Part shown: in pieces, positions 22,906 to 35,130 of the stretch
How the letters are laid out: every line of letters starts with the position of its first letter
How positions within the stretch are numbered: the first letter of the stretch is position 1
NCBI RefSeq assembly: GCF_026210795.1
Contig: NC_089434.1
Coordinates: 248,001-312,000 of the forward strand
Source of the DNA: Rhizophagus irregularis
Taxonomy: Eukaryota; Glomeromycota; Glomeromycetes; Glomerales; Glomeraceae
DNA length: 64,000 nucleotides
Direction: 5' to 3'
Notes under the pieces: generated by a model
The model's database searches: none
Told to the model about the DNA's origin: nothing
The model's input: only the letters and a program-made list of their open reading frames with translations
Made by a program: the position numbers and the translations under genes

Positions 22906-24547
22906 TTGATATTTTAATATAACAGATAATATATATAAATTAAAAGTTTTGAATGGAAATTATAAATATATATTAAAATAAATAAATAAAACAATGTAAT
23001 TAGTTTTAATAGGATTTTGAATATTATTTTTACAATCTATAATTGATTTACATTAAAATTAATATTTTTATTTTTTTATTATCTTAAAATTTAGTAATAA
23101 ACTTTTTTGTTTTATAGAATTATTAATAATTATTATTTAAAAAAAAAATTAGCTAAATTGAATTATAGAATGATAAAATAATTGCAAAAACTAGTTTTTA
23201 AATTTTTAAATTTGGTTAAATTTGCTTTGTTTTTATTAATAAAGTTAAATTATAATTTATTTTATATATATTTAAATATTAGATAAAATTTAAATAATAA
23301 AATATAAGTAAAAGAAAAATACTATTAAAAAATTAATTTTTTTTATAATTTTTATTTTTTTCTTATAAGTATATTTATATTAGTTTAAATTATAATAAAC
23401 TTATTAAAAAAACTTTCTTTTTAATTACACTATATATATATTATATTTTTCCAAAAAAGGGAATTTTAAATAAAAGTTTAAGAAAATATTTAATTTTAAA
23501 AGTTTTTTTTTATTAGTATTTTAAAAGATATTTAATATTAAAAAAATATATTAATATTTTTATAATTGCACTATTTTTTTTTTGATTCCAAAGGATATAA
23601 TTATATAGAAAATCAACTATATTATAATTTTAAAATATATAAATATTAAAATTTTTAATATATTGCAAATATTTTTTTTTAGTTTAATTTAAATACTTTA
23701 TTGAAATATAATTAATTTTATATAAATACATAAAAAATTAAAAATACAATTATACACAAATTTTAAAAAGTTAAAATAATATATTAATAAGTTTTAAGTT
23801 TTGTAAAAAATATTTATAATTAAAAAATAAAAACTATTATAAATTTAAAATAAAAAAGATAAATATAAATTTGCAAATTGCAATTTTATTAAATGATATT
23901 ATGTAAAAGGAATATGTTTTTTTTCGCACTTGTGATATGTCATATCTCACTTTTTTGGTAATTTTTATATATTAATTATATCGATCATTTTTATCACATG
24001 ACTTTATTAAGATTTTCCATTTTTTAAAAAATCCTGGCATGAAACTTTATGCACTTATTATATACTATAAGAAACCTTGCTTATACTATGCATATTTTTA
24101 ACTATTTTACAAGTTTTCTTAATATATCAAAAAGGATTTAGAATGTTATTTTTGACTTTTATATGTAACATATTATAGAGGTGTGACATAATGCAAATGT
24201 GATAAAAACAAAACCCTATGTAAAAAATAGAAAAAATTTATACAATTAATTATTTTTTTATAATATATATTAAGATTAATATCTCAACTGTTTTTCAAAT
24301 AGTTGTATAATTATAGCTATATAAAAAACATAAAATTGCAATTGTAAATTGCAGATTATGATTAGTAAGATCTAGTTGTTATCATATTTTTAATATATAT
24401 ATAAATATATAAATATATATAATTTTTACTTTATTCTAAATAATTAGATATTTTACTATTAAATTATATTAAAATAATTAAAAAAAATATAAATTAGTAT
24501 TAGAAAAAATAAATAAAGTAAACTGAAATAATATATTTAATATTATT

Positions 24548-24713
24548 AGGGCACTGTCAGATATTACCTAATATTACTTTAATATAAAAGCTTACCCCCC
24601 TCCTCTAGGTAAGATATGTTATATATATAATTCCTTATATAGTATTGTATATAACCTAAGATCTTTAGTTACCCCCTCCTCCTAAAATATTAGGTAATAT
24701 CTGACAGCACCCT
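24548..24713. mobile_element. 166-bp MITE-like element with ~28-bp terminal inverted repeats
   Basis: The left end is AGGGCACTGTCAGATATTAC and the right end, reverse complemented, is AGGGTGCTGTCAGATATTAC; the match continues through CTAATATT. Inside the repeats lie C-rich patches (TTACCCCCCTCCTC and TTACCCCCTCCTCC, both on the top strand). TATT flanks both ends but is not diagnostic in this AT-rich context. There is no coding capacity, so it is a non-autonomous DNA element. Confidence 0.7.
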
Positions 24714-24844
24714 TATTATAATTGGTTATTAAATGTAAATAAATAGGTTTTGAAAAATACTTAAATAAGTAAGAATATAAGATTTAAATAATAATACTTA
24801 AAATAAATCTAAAGATTTTTTTTTTTAAAATAATACTAGTATGT

Positions 24845-25640
24845 TGTTAACCGATTCTGTATGTTGAATAGATTAACTATGATTTGCAGTTAGGGAGATT
24901 AAGTACGTTTAACTATGACTGAAATCCAATCAAACAAGACACGCTTAAAATAGGGAGTTCGTTTATAGTGTAAAAAGTTATACTTTATTATAGAACTTTA
25001 TAATTACAAGAATAAGAACTAATAGGAACTAAAGGTAAACTAATTCGAACTGAAGGAACTAAACTTATAACGAAGGAAAATACCAACGTTATTTATATAA
25101 AAGTTACTACATATAAAGATATAATAAATATAATAGATATAATAAATATAAGAAATATAACTAATATAATAAATATAACTAATATAATAAATATAATAAA
25201 TAAATTAAATATAACTAGGAAAACGGAAACCGTTGAGGGTCCGTCGCTTAATACGTTTACATACATATATAAATGGTTACACAAAATGTGTTGCTAAAAA
25301 TAAAGCGTTACAAAAAATGTGATACAAACATAAAAGGAAATAAGCAGGGGCTAAATTATAGTGACGTAGGTGGAAGGAAGGAAAAATACATGGGTTAAAC
25401 CGGTACTGCAAATTTATCTAGTTCCGTACAATAAATAGTCCTTCGCTACGCTCCGGACAATAAATAAAATAATTATATCGATTATATTAAATATAATTAA
25501 TATAATAAATATAATAAAAATAATAGGCTAAGTAGGCTGCAGCTAGATCGGCTTGGCACAGTTGGGCACAGTAGATCCTAATTTTCCACATGATCTTCTG
25601 GCGCAGTAAGTTGTAACTCTACACGTGACTAGGGGTAACA
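24845..25640. mobile_element. Candidate solo LTR (~796 bp)
   Basis: The segment begins TGTTAACC and ends GGGGTAACA, giving the short inverted termini TGTTA/TAACA expected of an LTR. ATGT directly precedes and follows it, a possible 4-bp target duplication. Its composition differs from the surroundings: GGAACTAA-type repeats, GTCCTTCGCTACGCTCCGGA, and GC-richer stretches. No internal retrotransposon genes or second LTR are visible. The boundaries are read by eye from termini and flank only. Confidence 0.45.
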
Positions 25641-27386
25641 ATGTAATTTATTTATTTTTTTAAAAAAAGTAATTAGTATTATTATAATTTAGCTTTGAAA
25701 AAATGTTTAAAGCTTATAATAATTTTTTTTTAGTTAGATTTTATTAATATTTTTTTAATTACAATACATTTATAGATTTATTAGTACAGGAAATTAGCCA
25801 AAAATTATATTAAATAAATATAAATTAAGCTATACTAATATTATTAATTTATGAACTATTTGTTATTTATATTAAAACTTATTTTGATATAGTAATTCTT
25901 GCAGTTAAAGGATTTGGCTAGGTTTTACCTTTATGTATTTTCTGGGATTCTAATAAAATATTAACTTTTGTATTTTTTATAGTTTGTATATTCAATTTTC
26001 TATTGATTTTACTTTAATATAATTGAAATTTAAAAATTTTTAGTTAGAAAAAATTAGATTATAATAAAAGAGCAGATTTACTGGTTTAATAATATTAAAA
26101 TAGCAATTAAATATTTTTTTAATTAGATGCAAAATAGGTTAAAATAAAAATATACTTTACTTTATAGATTTGAATTCAAATATTCTTATTTTTGGCTAAT
26201 AATATTTTTTATTATAATTACTTCAACTAATCAGTAAATGATGTTATATGAAATATTACTTAGAGATATAACAGGATATTTTACAAAATATGTAAGATAA
26301 TTATCTAATTCATCATCTATTTTGGAATCAAATATCTATTTTATTGTTTAGTAAATTATTAAAGAAAGGGTTTTTTCATGATTAGCAGATTACAAAATAT
26401 AAATAAATTGGAAGATGGTATACTTTATTCTTCTTAAATGTTTAGAAGTTTGTAAGAAACCAAGATCTGATATGGAAAGTTAATATATCAACTATATCAA
26501 CATGTAAAGATATGGTTGCATGATAAGATGTTTGTATGTTACAGATCTTTTTATTATATTATGTTGATTGACCTAACTAGAATGAAAAAGCCAATATAAC
26601 TGGATGAGTGGAGTTGGTATGCTTCAATTCATTAACAAATTTGACCTGATCTGGAGAATTCCTTTGGGACTTTATAAATGAATCCAAAAAAGTAAGGAAG
26701 CTATCATAAAATGGGAAGATGCACATGTATGGCCTGCGTTAGCTTTTTTAAAAAATGAAATCTAATTTCAGATGGTATATAAGAAATGCTGAATTATTTC
26801 AATAAATTACTTGGGTAGTTTAATGAGATTATAAGCAACTTCTTCATGACACCATCAATAAGACATCATACTTGCCTCCTTGTATTTGTTGAGTGTCCAA
26901 TAAATATTCTGATCATTGGACACTTATGTGGCATGTATTACCTAATTTTTTCCAATGCATTTATGGAAATTGTGGAAATTGCCTTATGTAAATATATCTA
27001 GATCGATCCACTTATCGAAAGTCGAAACTAACTAATAATATAATTTGATTTCCGAGTTTATGAAAACGTCATATATCTCACCAAAGAAATCTTACACAAT
27101 GACATTTAATGCCGCCTAAGTGCTATCACGTGATATAAACCAATAATTTTTAAGAAAAAAAAAATTTCATTTTATAAACTTTCTAAATTGAAAGAGAGAA
27201 GACATGCATGATTTACTATTTATTCCATAATTTTTCATATGAATTAAATAAATAATAATATTATTATGTGATAATTTTGACAAATATTGTTCTATTATGC
27301 TTTGTTTATAACTAAGTCCCAATTAATTACAATCTAAATAAAATTTTATAATATTTAAGAATAGGTTTTTAGTTACTGAATTATAT

Positions 27387-30300
27387 CTATAAATTATTTT
27401 GAATTTTGAAAACATCCCAAGCATCATTTAGTGCAGAAAATATACCATTTGCTAACAATCTTTGTTCTATTGTGGTTGCTGAATTTAACTAGAAGAAATA
27501 AATTCATGTTAGTACAGTCTTTATAGAAAATCAAATCAAGAAAGAATAATAATATGAGAATATTAACCTTGTCTGGATGCACTTTAGCAATAGCTTTTAT
27601 ATATCTAATTTTAACTTGTGAAGATGTTACTAATTCATGTAACCCTATTGTCTTCCATCCAATTCCGTCCCATAAAACAACATCAAGACTACTTATTAAA
27701 GCTCTAAGATTTGTCTCTTTGCCTCCTTTCCATTGCATTATCTTTTGATCAACGTGATCTTTCAACCTAAACCTTTCTGCATCTTCAAGTTCTTGCTGTC
27801 GAGCTTGATCACGTAATCTAACGACGGCTGGATTATTTGGATCAACATAAGTCGAAGACGTTGACGTGGACGATGTAGGATCAATAAATCCAAATGCGTT
27901 TAGAGGCACTCCAAATGTACTCTGAGATGTTGATTGTGTGGGCACCGAAGTATCGAACATGAACTCATTAAAGTCGTATTGATTTGATGACTGATTCGAT
28001 GATATTAGAGGAGAATCATTTTCATCCTTAATTTCTGATTTACTGTCTGTCGCCATTTTTATAGCTTTTTGGCACCGTCTTAATCCGTCACTTACACTTT
28101 TGCCAATACCTGGATCAGCGTTAATCAACTTTTGATAATCATCTTTTGCGCTATCATATTTCTCCATGGTTTCATAAGCAGAGGCTCGTCGAAGTAATGC
28201 TTTAGTATATTGATCCTTTAAATTAATTGCTACTCCAGGTGGCGGGGGTAACGTATAATCATCAATTAACTGAAGTATTAGAGTACAGTCTTCCACACAT
28301 CCACGATGATCACCATTCTTCAATTTAGTAGCTGCTCGATTATTATATAAAATAGCACGTAATAAATGCTTAGTTGGAAGAGAATCTACAGCCAAAGAAT
28401 AAAATTTTTCTGCTTCACCAAATTGACCAAGTTTAAACAATTCATTTCCTTTTGCTTTATGAGCCTCAGATTTATTTAGTTGTTCAGGCGAAACATGAAC
28501 CACAAGTCTTGGAGGTTTTGAAGGTGTTACACGGGTTGGAGAAGAGTTGCGAACAGGTTTTTGAGAAGGCGGACGTCGACGAGCAGGTGAGATATAAGCT
28601 GAATCCGATGAATTCACATCTGGCTTTGTAGACCGTGAAGGTACAGCTGGCTTCGGTGGTTTTTTTGATTCGTTCTGATGCAAAGAACGGTAATGATCTT
28701 CATTACTTTCTTTAAGCTTAGAATTTATTGAAACAAATGTATTTCGTCCTGACAATATGTCATTATCACTATCTTTAAGTTTTGATGAGACCGGTATAAA
28801 TTTATTTCGACCAGGATTTGGTAGCTCATCATCACTACTGTCCTTTGTTTTTGAAGAAACGGAAACGAATCGATTCCTCCCAGGTATCTGATGATGATAA
28901 TCATCATCATCGCTGCTGCTATCATCATAACTATCCTGAAATTTTTCTTCAACCTTAACATTTGGAAAATCATTATACCCGGATTGAAAATCATTATTTT
29001 GCATCCATCTAGGTCTTCTGCTACTATCCTCCTCAGAATCTGGTTGTTGTAAATCTTCCAGCGCCTTATTCACCACTTCTTTTGATTGCTTATAAAAAGC
29101 ACTTGCTTTTTTGAAAGCATGTATTCCAAATTCACTTGCAGTAGAGATAAGTTTTTCTTTTTGCTGTAAAAAATTAGATGATACTGACGACGAAGAACGA
29201 TCACTACTTTCTCCATCAGAAACACTTATACCATAAACGTTTCGCCTCGGTACATTGAGAGTATGATTTTTTGACGAAAAACGTCCTTTCTCAATATAGC
29301 CATGTTCATTATCATCGTCTTCTCGATGAGGATAATCAGCAGTGTTTGATCTTCGACGTCCAAAGTCACTTTTTTGTTGTTTAGAAGTTTGATTCATAGA
29401 CATATTATTCACAACTTCACGTTGTTGAAAGAGGATTTCAATAGCAGATGAAACATCATCGTCGTTATCTGTAACAGCCAACGCAGCTTCCGCCTCATCC
29501 GCTGAGAAACCCATATCGACAATTTGTGCAATAAGATGATCCTTCAATTCGTTTCTTGATGTTGAACTGTTATTAGAATTCCTTTCACTATGCGGTGAAG
29601 CATCTCTTTTTTCCGAAACTGGTTTTTCCAGTTCACCCAAAGGATTTTCATCATCCTCAGCATTAAGGATATCACTTTTTGCCGAAATTGGTTTTGCCAG
29701 TTCACCCAAAGGATTTTCATCATCCTCAACAGGAATTGATGATGAAGAATTATTTTGTTTTTCAAAAATTCCAAAATCCATTAAATTATTATTTGCTGCT
29801 GCTGAAGAAATCTAAGATTTTAAATAGAAATTAGTAACTTGCAAATAAAAATATTAATAATCCAAAAAATCATCGTTTGCACCTTATTGTTATTTGTATT
29901 GTTGGATAAAAAGTTCAAATCCCACTGGGTTTCCTCAGATGAAGGCTTCCTAATTAATTTGTAATGATAATTTGAGTTAATTATATCATGGATATCAATA
30001 AATAAGGGAAAGGTAAATATTACATACATCTGACTACTTGAATTTCTGGATATCGATTCAGAAGTTCCGTACTGATTTGCTCCCAACAAAATATCATCAA
30101 ATATATCTCCGGTTGGTTGCCGAATTCCATTATTCCCTGATGAATTTGAACTTTTACCTTCTAAAGAATCCCAAAAATGTGATTGGTCATAATGTTCTCT
30201 TAATTTTTCATTCTCTTCTTGTAATTTACGTTGTTGTTCTTGTTCTTGTAATTTACGTTGTTCATCCAAAGATAAATTTGTCGGTTTCTTATTAAAAAGT

Positions 30301-30713
30301 AAAAAAGTATCATCCAATGAATCTGTACTATTATTGTTGGAAAATGATGTTAAGCTTGGTGAAATATGTGGTGATCTATTGTTCGGAGAATTTGAAGAAT
30401 AAATTTTCGTTCCACTTGTAGATGATGATGAAAAATTTTGATTATTAACAGAAGTATTTGAATCAGAATTATTAATTTTATTTAATCTTTTAAATACAGG
30501 TGAATTAGCATTTATAGCTTGAGAAATAAAAATATTTTGATCAGATGAATTAACTGTTGTAGTTTGTTTGATTGGTGGTGTAGGAAATGTTGTCGAATTT
30601 TTTGATGAAAGTTCTGTTGTACCTCTCATTGCATTTAATGGAGTATTGTTATTTTTTTGATTCGAAGATCTATTGGATCCAGAACCCCAAATTAGTTCAT
30701 TCAAATCATCCAT
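27387..30713 (-). CDS. Auxilin/Swa2-like clathrin-uncoating cofactor (UBA-TPR-J domains)
   Basis: Four exons on the minus strand: 30713-30028, 29949-29883, 29811-27568 and 27488-27387, giving 1032 residues. Order of parts: a disordered Asn/Ser-rich N-terminus starting MDDLNELIWG, with FDDILL, WDSLEG and WDLNFL motifs of the kind that bind clathrin or adaptors; a UBA domain at about 342-379 (IVDMGFSADEAEAAL); a Ser-rich linker; TPRs at about 697-820 (KAKGNELFKLGQFGEAEKFY); and a C-terminal J domain from about 937 with HPD at 996-998. UBA-TPR-J is the layout of yeast Swa2/auxilin, which recruits Hsp70 to strip clathrin coats. Two internal duplications are visible: DDENPLGEL...KP twice (about 281-315) and a three-fold GRNxFxxxxSKxKDS unit (about 560-620). 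The last exon encodes the J-domain end after an intron that follows HPDK. Confidence 0.88.
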
Positions 30714-31387
30714 AACTTAAAATGTAATATATAAATATATTTTTTTTTATTCGAATAATTCGATTATTAAAGTTCTAAAGAGAATAAATATTTGTAATTT
30801 TGGATTTTACTTTCTAATAAACTGTTATTAAGGTATGAAATTAAGTTATAATAATTCAATGTTAACTCAGATTAATATTTGTTATAGCCATAGAAATGTT
30901 AAAACTATATATATATAAAAAAAGAAAATGTAAAAAATTAATTGAGAAACATAAAAAAGCAATGAATAAAGCTTTATGTCGTGGCTAAGTCGTACAGAGT
31001 TAAAGCCACGTTTTTTGAATTCTAATTGGATATTTTTGATTAATCGTTTTATAAAATAGTAGAAAAATACGGGAAATTAACTACTCCAGTTACTCCGCTA
31101 TTGTGCGTATCACGTGAAATGTTGTAATTGCATAGCCAGATTCTAAGCCTCAATTGAATTCAAGAATGGCCCAGAACGCTTACGCCTATCAACACGTGCT
31201 CTATTGAAATATACAGTCATTATACTAATATCAAATATACAGCTTACTTAATATATATATTTTTTTACTATTTTTTATAATATATAAAGTTAAGAAAAAA
31301 TTTATCCAATAGCAAAACTTATGTTTCAGTTATTTACTAAAGTAATTTAGAATAAATTATAAACTATGCAAATTAGTATAGTTTGCA

Positions 31388-31612
31388 AGGATCCCACTTA
31401 CTTATAAAATAGGTCACCCCTAGGCCTAAGGTAAAAATCATATATAAAATTCTTTGAAGATCCTACTATAAAAGGAAATTTTATATTATATTGTTATGAT
31501 TTTTTTCCTTTTTAGCTAATTAACAAATAGAATTTAAGAAAAAAGTAAAGTAAAAATCATCAGTAAAGGGTCAATTTTCTATAGTGACTTTTATTATAAG
31601 TAAGTGGATCCT
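31388..31612. mobile_element. 225-bp MITE with perfect 8-bp target duplication
   Basis: The left end AGGATCCCACTTACTTATAA and the reverse complement of the right end, AGGATCCACTTACTTATAA, match except for one missing C. AGTTTGCA lies directly outside both ends (31380-31387 and 31613-31620). Eight-base duplications are typical of hAT and P-type transposases. No coding capacity. Confidence 0.85.
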
Positions 31613-33701
31613 AGTTTGCATTATTTTAAATTATTTATAATTTGCAAGTATATAATAGTAATAAATTAATTTATTTTAATAAGTTTTAATATTAAAATAT
31701 CAGTATAAATAATATTAAACCTTTACATAACGATATGTCAGGACCTATATAAAATTTTTAAAAAATATCATTATATTAAAGTTATTCTGATATTTATATA
31801 TCCTTATATATAGTAGGAAAATAAAATTTTATTGGTATATCAAGTTTTTAATAATATATCGATATATCAAATATCAGTATATTAAGGTTAGACTGTACTT
31901 TTTCTATTAAAATAATTAATATTTTTATTATTAAATTATAATTAATAATTAAATAAGATATTTAAAATAATTGAATTTGTATAATTTTAAAATTTATTAA
32001 ATAATTTTAGTAATTTTATTTCAAAATTAATATATATTTCTTATATATTTTATTATATTTTTATTATATTAAATATATGTTACTTTTTAAATCTTTTTAA
32101 AAGAAAATTGTATTCTGTTTTTTAAAATGGCAGTAATTTATTTTAGTATTTTATAAAATTATTAAATAAATGTTTAATTAATTTAATAGTTTATAAAATC
32201 TTTTATAATTTAGGAATTTTTATATTCTATAGATCTATAGTAATGGTAGTATTTTCAAACAATATTTGAATTATACTTTCCAGTAAAATAAAAGACATTG
32301 TTAAAATATTAGTAAAATCAATTATATCAGTTATAATTATTATTAATAAAACATATGAATTACAGTCAAAAAATTAATTCTGCTAGTAAGTATAATTTAA
32401 ATATAGATATCACTATAATATTTAATAGTATAGATAGTATATATATTATTGCCAATAATATTAGAATATATTATAAATATTTTTTTTTATAATCTAAAGA
32501 ATTTGAATATATCATCTAATTATTAAATTCCTTCATAAAAAGCATTTTTAGTTTATTCAATGAATTCATTCATGTTTAGTTAGCATAAGTTTTTATAGTA
32601 TTTTCGATAAATAAAAAATTTAGGTTATAATTCTAATACTTCATTTTATTAGTTATATTAGCATGTATTTTTGTTAATTATTATAAGTTGCTTCAAAATT
32701 CAAGTGGATAACCAACTCTATTTCCAAATGTGATCTCAAAAATGAAAATTTCAGTAGGTAAATCTATTTAAAAACAGAAGAGAATGCTTTTCCTTCAAAT
32801 TATTAAGAACTATAAGTACTTCTTTTTATAAAAAAAAATTTGCTTAAGAGTTTTCTAATAGCTTAAGAAATATGAGAATCTTGGTTGCCTTATTTTTAAT
32901 TCAAAAAAATTCAAAAACCTGAGTTTCACAAATTAAAGAATAAAGAATAACCTTGAATTATTAAATTATTCATCTCAATTAAGAAGACCATTATATATTG
33001 TTAATGTCTTAACTGTTTGTCTTACTTTATAGTTCTCTAAGTAAAATATACAGTATAAAAATGTATGATAACTGTTCGAAATTATTATTTTCAAATAGTC
33101 AACAGGACATAATTTGCACTTGTTTTTATTTAACAGATAACAGTTTGAATTTCGGTGATATTTAAATTTGATTGGATAGCTGAATAATCACGTGATCACA
33201 AAAATTTTTTGAAAACTGGTCAAAATTGGCATTGTGGATCGGATAGTCAACGAGAGGATAGCAGGAAGACTTCTTATAGAAAACGTATATGGCTTAGATG
33301 ACCTAATAGAAAGAAATGTTCATGACATATCTAGGTTGTACAGGTGACCAAAATTACGAGCATTTCCTTTTACTTTTTTTGTATAGTACAATTTGACTGT
33401 CACGTGATCGAGAAAAAAAGTGGAACGAAGGACATATAAAAATCCAATAATTCCCTAGTTTTTATTTGTGTAAAAATTTTTTAACGCTTAAAATTATGCA
33501 ATATGTCGCACTGATCAAATGTGATATTTCTTACTTTTCCATAATGTAGACCTTAGCACACGCGGGTTTATTTTCTTCACCTATATTATACGGCGCAGCC
33601 GTGAAATCACCCACTTTAAAATTGCCTTTGACTTTATTGAATTTCAATAAAACGATTAAGTGGACCTACCGGCTACCGATAAATATAATAAAGCTAAAGC
33701 T

Positions 33702-33746
33702 AATGATTAATTTACCATGATCGTTACACCCAATAGTAAGCGTAAC
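33702..33746 (-). pseudogene. Fragment of an RCC1-repeat gene
   Basis: Read on the minus strand the bases encode GCNDHG, followed by GTAAATTAATCATT. The RCC1 gene at 41281-43210 has GCNDHG at its exon 1/intron 1 border, followed by GTAAAACTAATCATT. The match continues into the intron, so this is a DNA-level scrap, not a processed copy. A MITE starts 14 bases to the right. Confidence 0.55.
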
Positions 33747-33759
33747 CAGAGGTATAATA

Positions 33760-33958
33760 CCCTATAAAAAATTTTTATCCGAATATTTCCATTATTTCTC
33801 CGTGTCTTCCGTAAAAATTCCGTGAAAATGATACATTCACGGATATCTGTGTTAGCGAGATGAAAATTTCCATGATTTAAGGTTATTAATTCCATGAAAA
33901 TGATACATTCACTGAAAAAACATGAAAAGATAAAACACGGATCAGATTTTTTACAGGG
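33760..33958. mobile_element. 199-bp MITE-like element, CCCTATAAAAAATT family
   Basis: The left end CCCTATAAAAAATTTTTATC and the reverse complement of the right end, CCCTGTAAAAAATCTGATCC, match over about 22 bases. Inside, GTGAAAATGATACATTCAC occurs at about 33820 and, slightly changed, at about 33893; each is itself nearly palindromic. The termini resemble those of the element in the promoter of the second kinase gene (60278). Confidence 0.6.
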
Positions 33959-34276
33959 ATACTTAATTTTTTGACATAAAAGTCGTTTATTAAATTATAT
34001 TGAGAAATTTCATTTGAACTAATAACTTGGATTTTCCGAGAGCTTATTTTCAAGAAAAAATTTTTCATTTAATTATTAATAGAATAATGTACGATTTATC
34101 ACAATTAATTTTTCCCTATTGAACAATAGTAAATTTTTACTACTAAAAGTGTAATAAAGAGGAAAGAAAGAAAAATAAAGACCTACCGCCATCATACTCT
34201 AGGATTAGTTACAAATTTAAAATAAGGTCGGAATAAATCAAGATCATTTTTATCTTATCGCGTTGCTAATCTATTA

Positions 34277-34814
34277 CCCCACGTAATATATATATAGGTC
34301 ATAGGAAATTTTGAAAATTTTATAATAGCGCTACGCAAGAGTTTTTACTAAGATAAATAAGCAAATTCAACATATGACCTCAAATTTTGCCAAAAAATAA
34401 GCAAACTAATCATATGACCGATATTATTTATATTTAACTATATGTACAGATCACTTCTAATATATTTATTTATTTATCGTATTATCTTAAATTTAAGAAG
34501 CTTTTTTTTAATTTCTATAACTACTACTGTATTATGTATATATTTAAAACCTCCTCATTTTTTCAATAATATCATCCCGACCATAATATCTTTTTTCATC
34601 CCCTAATATGTTACCATAGAGATCGGCCAAAATTATCCTAAAAATAAGCAAACAAAAAATATGACAAAAAAAAATATGCCGAAAATATGCAAACTAAATA
34701 TATAAGTATAATGAAAATTTTTATTGATTCTAAGCAAATCCTTCTTCTAACTATACCTAAATTCACACATGGCTAAGCAAACGTTCCTATGACCTATATA
34801 TATATTACGCGGGG
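34277..34814. mobile_element. ~540-bp TIR element with subterminal AAGCAAAC...TATGACC repeats
   Basis: The left end CCCCACGTAATATATATATA and the reverse complement of the right end, CCCCGCGTAATATATATATA, continue through GGTCATAGGAA. Inside, an AAGCAAAN...TATGACC motif occurs at about 34360, 34399 and 34776, with weaker copies at 34646 and 34687. Such repeated motifs near the ends are typical of transposase-binding sites. CTATT occurs just outside both ends but the exact target duplication is unclear. Confidence 0.7.
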
Positions 34815-34852
34815 TCCTATTCTATCTACCATCTTTGTATTGTGGATTATTA

Positions 34853-35130
34853 GGCCGTTCCAATTTAATCTTTAGTTTAACGTCCTCCCCCCCCTCTATT
34901 TTTGAAAAATTCAAGGGTGATTTAAACATATATGTTTGATATGTTTAAATATGCTTAAAACACCCCTTCCTTTACTAAAATTTAATAGTACCGAGAATTT
35001 CCGATTTTACCAAAAATTTCCGAAATTTTTAATGTTTAATTTTCATGTTTGTTTAAATTATCCCCTCCCCCCCCCCCTCAAAATTTTTGGCCGGAAAGGA
35101 CGTTAAACTAATTATTAATTTGGAACGGCC
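34853..35130. mobile_element. ~280-bp TIR element with internal C tracts
   Basis: The left end GGCCGTTCCAATTTAATC and the reverse complement of the right end, GGCCGTTCCAAATTAATA, are followed on both arms by TTAGTTTAACGTCCT. Just inside lie runs of eight to ten C (about 34888 and 35066). It begins about 40 bases after the previous element, so two unrelated elements sit side by side. No coding capacity. Confidence 0.75.

Larger units (their letters stand above)
21969..27386. other. Gene-poor, AT-rich region with mobile-element remains
   Basis: No coding gene can be supported in 5.4 kb. Three structures stand out and are listed separately: an inverted-repeat element at 22484-22905, a 166-base terminal-inverted-repeat element at 24548-24713 and a solo-LTR candidate at 24845-25640. 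A ten-base-arm hairpin (AGTGTCCAAT/ATTGGACACT) lies at about 26902-26934. The stretch 26560-26900 is less AT-biased than its surroundings and may be decayed coding DNA of unknown origin. A TCACGTGA palindrome lies at 27126. Confidence 0.5.

Noticed and set aside
25093..25284. 63-codon minus-strand hydrophobic frame
   Set aside because: Arises from an ATAATAAATATAA microsatellite inside the solo-LTR candidate.
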